The position numbers were made by a program, and so were the translations under genes. This document shows, piece by piece, positions 33,731 to 44,683 of a stretch of DNA of 64,000 nucleotides. The stretch is from Cryptomeria japonica. Taxonomy: Eukaryota > Streptophyta > Pinopsida > Cupressales > Cupressaceae. The DNA lies in the NCBI RefSeq assembly GCF_030272615.1, contig NC_081412.1, positions 667,226,352 to 667,290,351 of the forward strand, given 5' to 3'. Position 1 is the stretch's first letter. Each line of letters starts with the position of its first letter. Under the pieces are notes generated by a model. That model did no database searches, was not told where the DNA came from, and saw nothing but the letters and a program-made list of their open reading frames with translations.

Positions 33731-33800
33731 ATTTCAATGGCAGGAGCTAATAAAAAAAGGAAAAACATTAAATAAAATACATCTGCAAAGACTTTTTTTT

Positions 33801-35600
33801 CAGTATAGAGAGCATGTTGGTGGCGTTGAGTGTGGCGAGCTGTGACATTTTCATTTTTGTACTGTAGGTTCCTGAGATAGTGGTTTTGTCATCTTCCATA
33901 TGTCTGATAGTAGCATTGATAGATAGTTTTAGGTTTGACTTCTGCGCGATTGTTGTTTAACCTCCTTGTTTGTGAACCTGGAGAATGTTTTTTCCAAGCG
34001 TCCATGGTTGTTCAACATTGCAAAGAACCTAGTCATTCAGTCCTGCCCATACCATTGGTTTTTATTATGTTTTATCATTGACTTGCTATGGCTGGCTAAA
34101 AATTCTTTTTGTCAGAAGTCATGTGTTCTTTGTTGTTGGGTTACCAAGTTCCTTCACATCTCAGAGTGCTTTCATTGGCGGTAACCTGTGTAGTGTGAAA
34201 TGTACAATCCAGATGGAAAAAGTGTTATTCTCAGGCGCCCATATGTCAAATTGATCTTGGCACTGGATCAGTACCATGTCTACATATTGCCCAAACTATT
34301 TTAAATAACTATTTTCAAAAAGAGACTGGCAAATCTTTATTCCATCGCTGGCCCTATTTACATCATGAAGGGCTCTATGCCTGTATCTTTCATCTTTTTT
34401 GTTGTGATTGTCCATCGATTTTGTCACGGTCAAAAGATTAATAGTTCTATTCAATCCAAGTTTGAACAATTTAGCAGAAGCCATCATATCTGCCCTCATT
34501 CATTCAACAAATTTAAAGTGGCTTGTGTTTGATGTCAACTGCATTCAAAGACTTCATTGAGGCACTAGATTCCAATCAAAAGACTTAACATTTTCTGGGA
34601 GGCACAAAGAGTTGTGAAAGTAGATCATGGAGCTATCCACAATTTAAAACAATCTAAAATTTCTCCCAACTGACCAGGTACATAAGAGGCATCTGTACAC
34701 TGTATTGTTATCTGAGCTTGTGAATCATTGTATTTGGGGCCATATAGGATTATAGTCTTATTGTAGGGGTTCATATATATAAAAGGACTCGAGAATTTTT
34801 GTTCTCCATTTCTATATTTAAGTTTTTCTGTGTCATAAATATTTATGCTCATGAAAACTTTAGCGTTATCCTCTCTTCAAAAATGTCTTCCAAATCATCC
34901 GGATGCCCTGCTTCACAAGACTTGATAGACCAATTTCTTGGATTGCCTAGAGGACCCAAAGGTTTAAGAACGCATCAGGTAAAGGTGTGTTAACAAACCA
35001 CCTAGAAGTTGTGGCTTCATATGTAAGGGATTTTTTCTTTCCTAATATTGGATGGGATCTCTTCAAATATTTCTTTGACAAATCCTTCGAGCCCATCCCT
35101 TTAAATGATGTCTAGAGATATGACCTGGGTAAGTTGATTATGCCAATTGCTTTGTGAGTATCAATTTTCTTTGTTGTATATGTAAGTAGCATGACCCTCA
35201 TACTAGGAGAGTTAAAGATGACAAGGGAAAAGTGTTGCTCGCGAGCAAAAGGGAATTGATCCAAGTCGTATTGAATTTAACTAAGGATGCAAGATAACTA
35301 ATTCATATACAATAGACTTAGCTATAGAATATCACAACTTGATAATCATAGCTATGGAGTAAAATGACTTACTCGTCGTTTACCTAGGGAAGACATAGTG
35401 ACAAGAAAAAAAAACCCCATCCCTTACTAAGTTGGGACTATTTGGTATTGTTAAGTTTGACTATTGTTTTTATTAACTTACCATTCTATTTGCCAGGAAA
35501 TAGACCTCATCTAAAAGACGTAGATACCTATAGGGATGATAATGTATGTTGTAAATGTAAATAAAACATATCTTAAAATTTCATTTGATTATGAACACCT
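33801..35600. other. No gene supported
   Basis: Small frames at 33966-34184 and 34799-34993 (plus) and 34296-34499 and 34625-34852 (minus) have no supporting motifs. The last (75 codons) has even composition but no splice or family evidence. Confidence 0.35.
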
Positions 35601-35654
35601 ATTAATAGGCAATCTATACAAATAAATGATTAATTTCAATAAGGTTGACTTATC

Positions 35655-36430
35655 TGAATATGCAACAAAAGATGAAAGTAAACACTTAGACATAATCAAA
35701 TCTCTTCTCCTGTGAACCCTAGAACAGCAGATGAAAAGAAAAGGTTGTGAACACAGTGGTAGTTCCAACAGAATCCCTTTCAGAAACAGACAAATTTCAA
35801 CTCATCTGCCAAGTTCATGAAGCAATGGGATAGTATTTAACTGTCTTGTAGGCATTAGATCAGTAGTAGAACAAAAGAAAGCTATTGTTTGGAAAATAAA
35901 AGGACTGACCAAACATTGTTCTCCAAAAACAAAGACAGAAGTAAACTAACGAAAACTAGATAAGGTAAGCTTTAGAATATCTAATACCTGCGGAAATAAT
36001 TGAAAGTAGAGAAAATTCTAATAATTATGCTAGATAACACATTCTGCGGAGAATCTATAGATAGTTTCAGAAAAAGAAATTCAAACAATACTCCTGTTGC
36101 TCAATGGAGGTTACAGATACATGGTAAGAATATGAACAAAAAATGAATGTAAACACTTGGACACAATCAAACCTGCTCTCCTGTGAACCCTAGAACAGTA
36201 GATGAAAAGAAAAAATTGTGAATACAATGATAATTCCTACAGAATTCCTTTGAGAAACATACAAATTTCAACTCATCTGCCAAGCTCATGAAACAATGGG
36301 ATAGCATTTAACAGTCTTGTAGGAATTAGATCAGTATTACAACAAAAGAAAAACTACTATTTGGAAAAAAACGATTGACTATGACCAAAAATTGTGCTCA
36401 AAAACCAAAACAGAAGAAAACTAAAGAAGA
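35655..36430. repeat. Direct duplication of ~300 bp, offset ~472 bp
   Basis: 35655-35960 and about 36127-36430 share, in order, aaacactt, caatcaaa, ctcctgtgaaccctagaaca, gatgaaaagaaaa, caaatttcaactcatctgcc and aatgggatag, with roughly 85-90% agreement by eye. Non-coding. Confidence 0.8.
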
Positions 36431-36618
36431 CTAGATATGCCCTTTTGCAGGAAGCCAGATATAATTTTCAATACCTAAAAAAAGAAAAGAAGAAAATTTG
36501 GTAAATAGCAGACTTGGTATGTACAAATCCATCAGATGGAAAAAGAGCACCCATATTTAAAAATCTGGCCAAATTTGGTAACAGGCATAGATAGATCATA
36601 TCTGCACAAGTGTTAGGA

Positions 36619-37013
36619 CAAATTCTTTTCAATATTGCTATTCGAAATCCAGCATGGTATCAATGTATATCACAACCCTTGAGTTATAAGGGCCATGTTA
36701 CATTGTATGATAAGAAACTAAAACAAATTCTTTTCAATATTGCTATTCGAAATCCAGTATGGTATATCACAAGCCTTGAGTTATAAGGGCCATGTTACAT
36801 TGTATGATAAGAAACTAAAACAAATTCTTTTCAATATTGCTATTCGAAATCTAGCATGGTATCAATGTATATCACAAGCCTTGAGTTATAAGAGCCATGT
36901 TACATTGTATGATAAGAAATTAAAACAAATTCGTTTCAATATTGCTATTCAAAATCCAGCATGGTATCAATGTATATCAAGGGCCATGTTACATTGTATG
37001 ATAAGAAACTAAC
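36619..37013. repeat. ~105-bp tandem repeat, about 3.8 copies
   Basis: Units start caaattcttttcaatattgc at 36619, 36724, 36821 and 36926. Periods are 105, 97 and 105, the short one lacking caatg-type bases. A shadow open frame (36740-37012) is a product of the repeat, not a gene. Confidence 0.9.
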
Positions 37014-37458
37014 ATAAGAAAATTTGATTTCCTTTAAAGTAAAAATCAGAGATCATATTTACACTCATCAACTACAAAGGAAAAAGAAAAAAAATTCTGC
37101 GACTGAAGTCAAGAGAAACATGGATAGAAGAACAGAACAACATAAAAAAATGTTTTCACTTTCCTCTAAAAGACCTGCAAAAGGGTCTGAAGGATGTCCA
37201 GTGTTTAATTGATGGGAGTTTACTGTCATTGCCTTAAGCTTATCTTTTTGTTGTCTTATAGCTTTCTATTTTTAAAAAAATAAAAAATAAAAACTAATCA
37301 TTTTTGCTCTGAAACTGTATGTTATACAAGGGATTTCAAACTAATCTTGGTAATACATAAACAGGAACAAATCTGTAGTGATCCACAATCTTAACATTCA
37401 AAACAATGACACTTAAATTAAAAAATAAAAAACTTTTGCTCTGAAACTGTATGTTATA

Positions 37459-39723
37459 TGTAATGTCCCCTATTAAGTTTAGGTCTGTTTAACAATAATT
37501 AAATTATTAATCTATTTCTATACATTTTGACTTAAAACTAACTTGAGTAGGAGACAAATCTATCTTAACATGAATAAAAATCAGTGATAACATAGTATTT
37601 TTACTGATATTGAATTGATATATATATATAAAATACTGTATGTTATTCTCCAGAGTAGTTTCTATAAGATATTATATTAATTATAATTATTGTACTAATA
37701 TCTATTATTATATCAATATCTACACTTCTAACCTTTATATTATTCCTTATTCTGATTTGAATATATAAATATACATAAACAAATAAATGAATTAAATAAT
37801 ATTACCTATAGTTTATGTATAGTTTATGTATTTGCTGATAACCTATTATATGGATTATTAATACTACTACTGCTAAAACATTATTAGTTATTAATATATT
37901 TCTCATGAAATTATGTATTACCATAGTGCCTATTTCAGTCTATGTTAATATTATTATTCAAATTCTGCATAAAGATATTATCAGACTTCATTATTTAAAC
38001 ATACTATAAGTTATTGGGTCTGCCCTTGGACCCCCTTGGTACCGGTCCTGGTTCGAACGGGTTCCTGGTTCGGATCTGGTTCGGACTGGGTTCAATCAGG
38101 GTTCAAAAAACCCAGAGGTGGTTCCTCCCTGATCGAACCCAAGCGAATCTGGGTTGAACCCAAGTCAAACCCAGTCGAACCCAGGCCGAACCCAAGTTGA
38201 ACCCGGGCCGAACCCAAAAAAGCAAATTATATGCAAAAAAAATTTGTTTTTTTAATTCTCCCTGCAAAAAAGTGAAACTTATACCTTAAAAGTGACTTCT
38301 AAAACATTATATTCACTCATTTCACCTCTAAAAGTGGCATTGACTTATCTAATATCAATGTCAATGAGGAGAAGGAGGAGGAGGATGAATTAGCTGATCC
38401 ATTTGATGATTAAACTTTATATTGTTGAAAGTTGAAACAATGATACTTGAATATTTTGCCATGTTGATATTAAACTTGATGTTTATGATGCTATTATGGT
38501 ATCATCATGATGTTATGATTACAAGCTTATGTTTGTTTTGTTGTTTATATAATGCTATGTGACATGCAAATTTTAATTCATGCTTATAGGCTTCACAAAT
38601 CTCAAAATATATATATATATATTAAAAAAATTACATGTTTTTGCAAAACGAAACCAAACCCCTTTTCAAAATTTTGCCATTCCGACGTACCGGATTCTTC
38701 GAACCCAAACCCGAACCTGAACCCGAACCGATAACTTAGAACATACTTATTAAACACATCCCATGCATACCACCAATAACAAGGAAGTTGCTGTCTGTAA
38801 ACTTTGACAGTTCTGAATTGATCTTCTTCTCGTTTTTCTTCCCTTGACCCAATAAGGTTAAAAGAATCAGAAAGTAAATTGACGATGAATAAAGAGATTG
38901 TGAATACCCTCTTACACCATGCACTTAGGATGAGAAGTCACGTGGATAAGGCATGTCTCATCTCTCTTTGTGATTACCTTCCTTCCTAACACATACTAAT
39001 CGTAACCTTTCATAATTAATGCTATCCGCTGCATCCATCTTATGTTAATCACTCATGTATAATTAATCTTCCCGTGATTAATATAACTGGTCCACTTATC
39101 AATGAATATAATTTATGTTTCGACAATATCATGTATCCCTCAAAGATGGATGGTCTTCTCTTTCCAATCGATATAGCAGTGGATATATTTATTTCTGATG
39201 TTTGGCTGGGTATTATCGTGTTTCTTATACCCAGCATCGTCTATTATTCTTGCCTTGGTCGATGATATTCTTGTATGATCATCGTATATGGATATGTAGA
39301 CTTTTACTTCCCAATACTTTTCGATACTCCACCGATCTGCATTTGTTTCTTTGTGCGGAATTTTACTATGAGTGAAGGTATAATCTTCCCTCTGGCCTAA
39401 TTTACTTTTGGATATTGCTTACGTGGCTGGCCATATGTCTTCGTTTAGGTTCCATGTGTTTTGCCTTTATTACTCTCTTTCATTCCTATCCAATTCTTTA
39501 TGCATATAGCCACTGATATTTGATAACTTATATTTGATAAATATGAAATTTATATTAATATTTAATAAATATAAATTATATATTAAATCTTGTTTTTTAT
39601 TATTATTAAGATTTTATTTAATTCATTTTATTCATTTATTTAGTTATATATATATAGTATTATTAAATTTTATTTTAGAACAGACATTATCATATTTTTG
39701 ATTGTTTAGATGGGAACATCACA
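37459..39723 (+). mobile_element. Solo LTR (TGTAATGTCCC type), TSD ttata
   Basis: Begins TGTAATGTCCCC and ends GGGAACATCACA, with target duplications ttata at 37454-37458 and 39724-39728. The 2265 bp include a 734-bp hAT-like element (38006-38739), so the LTR itself is about 1.52 kb. The TGTAATGTCCC start is shared with the Ty3-like element at 53426-61411. No primer-binding site, polypurine tract or coding region is present. Confidence 0.8.
38006..38739 (+). mobile_element. Small hAT-like element inside the solo LTR
   Basis: 8-bp target duplications aacatact (37998-38005 and 38740-38747). Terminal inverted repeats are ATAAGTTATTGG on the left and CTAAGTTATCGG from the right. Both ends continue into runs of ggttcgg/gaaccc words in opposite orientation (38030-38215; 38698-38730). 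A plus-strand frame ending at a TAA near 38412 gives a Glu/Asp-rich tail (E-E-K-E-E-E-D-E-L-A-D-P-F-D-D), perhaps the last codons of a lost transposase (inference). Confidence 0.72.
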
Positions 39724-39829
39724 TTATAAGAGTGATTTCAAACTAATCTTGGTAATACATAAACAGAAACAAATCTATAATCATCCACAATCTGTACATT
39801 CAAAACAATAACACTTAAATGGAAATGAC

Positions 39830-42800
39830 AGTAAAACATATCTCAGTTGAGTTTCTATAAACCAATTCTCACATAATATGCACAATCATACGAAACAAAT
39901 AACATGGACTTGGACCCCACATTAGACTCATTAGTGTCAATTATAGTTGCATATATCAAGTCTAGAACACTTGAATTCCATGTGAACACTGTTACTCATA
40001 GATTCATTTACATAGACTATTTACATTAACAAATTTGGCTCATTTCCCCTGATCTCTAGATTGTGTATATACACAGAGTACTGGATCAACGCAGCGTTGG
40101 CACTTCTATGGGCATTGAAAATGTTTTATCACAACTTTCTTAATTGGCCAACACATCTTCAAAAACCCTATTATTTCTCACCTCTGTTTTCTGACTAACT
40201 AATTTAAGTTTGTCAGTTCAAAAGGATGAAATGAAAATCAATTTATGATTATGAGATAGATTATTTGTTCTTGCAAATTCAGCATCTTTATTTACTTTTT
40301 AAATTTTCTGCTTCTTTCATGAGGAATGTTATTGTACATCATCTCAGTACCAGAATGCCCTATGTTCAATCAATGTGATTTTCAACAACCTGATTATCAG
40401 TAATCTAAGAGAACTTCCCTCTGCTACTAAAAGTGTAAACCATGCTATATATGGAAGCTCCCGGGATTCTTTTTAGAAAAATACAATATTAGTAAGGAGA
40501 AAAATGTTTGGAATTTGAATAAGCTCATGCAAATAACTAGAGAAAAAACTTGCTTCAGGCTAGCACTACAGGGTATTAAAAATCTTTAATTCTGTTTCTA
40601 CTAGACCAAACTCTAAATTTTGCTTCTCAGTTTTAATTTACTTCAAGTAGGGAGACAGTTGCTTCAGATTACAATGTCAAAAAAGTTTATCACCAGTCTC
40701 CGTTTACTTTCTAAACTATGGAAATCATCATTCCATGCTCAAGTGAAATAATACCACTGCAGTCCATGCCTATATTCGCTCCTCGCGTCAATATGCTCAG
40801 GTGGTCCAATGTCACATTACCTTTTGAATTTGATGCCAAGTTTATTTCTGCATCTGTATCAATAGAAGAAGTAGCTGCTTGTGGGTTTCTTGATTTGCTT
40901 CCTGAATCTATTGAATCAGTTGTCAAAAGATCCTTTCATCAACAGGCTTGTATGGTGGGAATGAGGTTCCTGTATAATTTTTCTATCCTGAAACAGTACT
41001 GCAAATTTCTTCATCATTCATATCAACAAGAGAAATGGCTTCTTCTGGTGAAAATTGAGCTTCTTATTCGTATTCCTTATTGTATCAAAAACTGTCATAT
41101 TTTATCACAGAAATCAGAACTGCCATAACATGTATATGCATTAGTTCCATTACAGATAATCTAATTCTTTATACACAAAACCAAGACTGCTCTTCCAGTC
41201 TTTGCTGCCCTACAGTCCTAGTCCTTGTTTTTTGTTGGGTTACAGAGCAACTAACATGTTACACACAGCCTTAGGGCAATCTTCTTTTAGCTCACTAGGT
41301 ATGCTTGCTCAATTCAGGTAAGGGTAATTACAGACTTATGGATTGACACTAACCTAATAATAATTTTAGTTTTGCATAGGACATCAATGTGAAATTTTAA
41401 TCAAAATATTGTATCTAGAGGTTTGCCATCAAAGTAGCAGAGTTATTTTGAATATTTGGTTATCGTCATTATATTTTTATTTTGAGTTCTCTCTTCATTG
41501 CTACACTGTTATTGCACCGTGTATTATAACTCAATTTTAAAATATCTACGCTCTGTTATAATATAGAAAGGTCCTATATTGTCTTCTGTTCATAGGATTG
41601 CTTCTCATCGTATGGACTTTTACGTATCAAAATGTCTAGGGCTTCAATATTTAGGTTCACCCCTGTTATTGCAATGCTAAGACATTGGACAATAGCAGCT
41701 GTTGTCCCCACCTTGCAATCTTTATTTTATTTCTCTTGATCTTGAGATAAACAGTTAATAATGATACCAAATTTCTTTCAGCGAAGAGTTTTTAAGACAT
41801 AAAAGCATCATAGTTAAAACTTACAAAACATTATAATGAAGATCTCAACCCCTCCCACTAACAACCTCTGCTTCACCTGAAGCTCCAAAGGTAAGGCTAC
41901 TGTAGTTTTTGGAACAATTGCAATAAATAGAAAACACAGACAATACACATAAAATTGCGACAACAAACATTAAACACACACATGAATGTTTTATTCATTC
42001 AAACTAATCACATTGTGTATCAATATAGAGGTCTGTCCTCTGCTCAATACAAATTAGACTTACACAAACTGTTTCAAAGAGCACACGGGCAACCCTTTAT
42101 AAAGATTACATCCTCTAAGAATAGACAAGGAAACTAGACTATTTTCTTCCACGCATTTAGCATGAAAAATGAGAACTCAAATTAACTTTGAGACTCCTAA
42201 ATTAAGAATGCTAAAAATATCATCAGTTATAATAAATTACTCAAGATAAGGATATGTTATAATACATAACTCAAGGATCACACACCACATAGACCTTGTA
42301 GGTGTTAAGTTCCCCCATTCTTTCTGTAATAGCATGTTTCTTCTTGTGTAACATTTATAGCAATTGACTGATGCTCCAGGAAGTCGTCATCATGTACAAG
42401 TGGGATATAAGATGGTCTTTGGAGCAAAAGAAATCCACTGATGGCTATTATGGTAGTCATTGCTTGCACTAGCCACAAGGGTGGTGACTCGGTGTAACTT
42501 TACTAAAGCTATAATCTCTTATGTTGTAGTATGGATGTGTTATAAACTTACAAGGCATAGCTTTAAGGATCACGTGCTACATAGCCCTTGTAGGGATTAA
42601 AGTTGTCCACTCTCTCTAGAATAATCTGTTTCTTGCTCTGCATTTTAAAGCATGTAAAGCCAATCAATGACACTTTAATAACCATAATCACCCAATGCCT
42701 GGAAAAAGACTGTTAAATATTGACAAATAGTCAAGCTATAGAGTAAAGTCACTAGTCATATTTTTTATATAGGTGCAGTATTTGGTATGGACACAGCAAA

Positions 42801-44650
42801 ATTTTAAAAAAATAGAACATAGAAAATCACAATAACATTTATCAATTTGGAAAATAAGAACTGGTCATTAAGGAGATAATTGGTACTAAGAATTGTAATA
42901 CCGTAAGAACTAAGAATAAGTCTGTATTATAGAGAATACAAGAAATATTGGCATTGATTCTAAAGAGGGCGAATTGGAGAAGCCCTCAGAGCAGATTATT
43001 GAGGCAAGTTAAAGGCAGATTTTTAAGGCCTTGAAGGGATCTAGGGCAGATCAAAATATAATACTCTTTTTACTTCTCGCAGGCTGGTGCCTCTTACCTA
43101 GCAAATTCAGAAGGTTAGTGTCTCTTACTCAAAGAGGTTGGAGTCTCTTGCTGAGTTGGAGCTCAGTGGAGGGGATGGGTGTCTCCTGTGGGTTGGTGCC
43201 TACAAAGTTGTAAGAAATTTCCTATAAAAAGCAATATTTGCTATGGTTTTCTCCCACAAGGTTTTCCATGTAAAATCATGCGTGCATCTTGTGTACAAAT
43301 TTGCTACATCTTGCTTGTGTGGATATTTTGATTATTGCTTATGTTTGCTAAGATTATAAATTTAAAAAGTTGTTTTAAATATGGCGTTAGCCAGTCAAAG
43401 ATTGTGATAGAATGATGACTAAGCTTTTTAAAAACAGTGTTGTAATTATTCAAAAAGTCCTCCTGTTTAAGACCATTCCATATAGGTAGGGGGTAAGGAC
43501 AGATCGGTCAGAGCCCAAGAAGTGAAGGTGGGAATAATTCTTATTTTTGAAATGCAAGTTGCAAACCTGTTGGTCATCAAAATATTCCGACCACTTATCA
43601 GACAACCTTGCCATGCAAGATGGATTAAATGTACAGGGTGCCAAATGAGTTCCTGTGAGTATGGTGTAAGTGATTGGATCATGTGTAGAGAACTAGAAGA
43701 ATAAAATGACCAAGGAACAGCCAACAATAGTCAATGATGACAACCATTAACTGGCCATTCAAGGTTGTTTGAAGGCTGCTCTGTGTACAGAAGTAATAAA
43801 TACTCTAATTCAAGGTGAATCATCACTGTACAAGCAATACATCTAAAAAAGGAATTCTGGGTGCATATAGATGCCATGAGGTAAAATCCTTTGAAAAAAT
43901 GGAACACTATCTGCAATTTATGCAAATGATATGATAATTAAATGTACGTTTACTTCATCTGTCTTCAATTTGATCACTTGGAGATGATATCCGTTCTATA
44001 TATGCATGTTCTGGTTATGGCATATGTGCATGCACATAGCTGACGAAGCATGTCTAGGAGAAACAGGTTTAAAAGAAAGCCAAAATTACTTTGAACTATG
44101 AAATTCCTGTACCTTCTTTACCTAACTGTAGCTACCAATGAATGAGACACTTGCAACAGAGGTTCCAGTTTTGAATTTTCCACTGAACGTTACAATTTAA
44201 AAAAATAAATATTGGCATTGATTCTATGAAAACTAACTCCCTATAGTATTCAAAAATAAGTTCGGATAGAGCATATTACTATTTTATTGAAAAGTGTCTT
44301 TCATGAAAAAATGTGAATTAGGAGATAATGATGCCATATGCGATGTACCAATTTGGTGACAAGAAACAAATTTATTGTCGCCCCAATTAAAACATGAAAA
44401 ATCTATATTTAAAATCTTTCATGGTGACCGACTTTTTGCCATGAATCACTTGATCCTGGATATGGAATTAAAGGCTGCATCTCACTCAATAATAACAAAT
44501 ATAGAGCAGATCCAACAAAAAACATCTCAAGAAAAATGAATATTGTTCCACAATCTCCTGCAATGGCATCTACAGATTCTCTTGAAAAGAGACCAAGTCA
44601 AAATTCTGATTCAATTTCCTCTGATGATTAGTACTAATCACACTTGTGAT
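39830..44650. other. Intergenic region 3' of the PPR gene; no confident gene
   Basis: A minus-strand frame at 40926-40711 (71 codons) has coding-like composition (S-I-D-T-D-A-E-I-N-L-A-S-N-S-K) and might be a stray exon. No matching splice sites are clear, and a plus-strand frame overlaps it (40718-41128). A ~90-bp direct repeat occurs at about 42270-42360 and 42567-42653. Other frames are short. Confidence 0.35.
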
Positions 44651-44683
44651 TCTACAATTTATGTAATCTAGTCATCAGTGCTT

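Larger units (their letters stand above)
37300..39830. repeat. 135-bp host duplication, second copy split by a solo LTR
   Basis: The block gaaactgtatgttata...caaactaatcttggtaatac...aacacttaaa occurs whole at about 37309-37420. It starts again at about 37438-37458, then continues after the inserted LTR at 39724-39825. Confidence 0.8.

Noticed and set aside
36740..37012. 90-codon ORF
   Set aside because: It is produced entirely by the 105-bp tandem repeat, whose period is a multiple of three.
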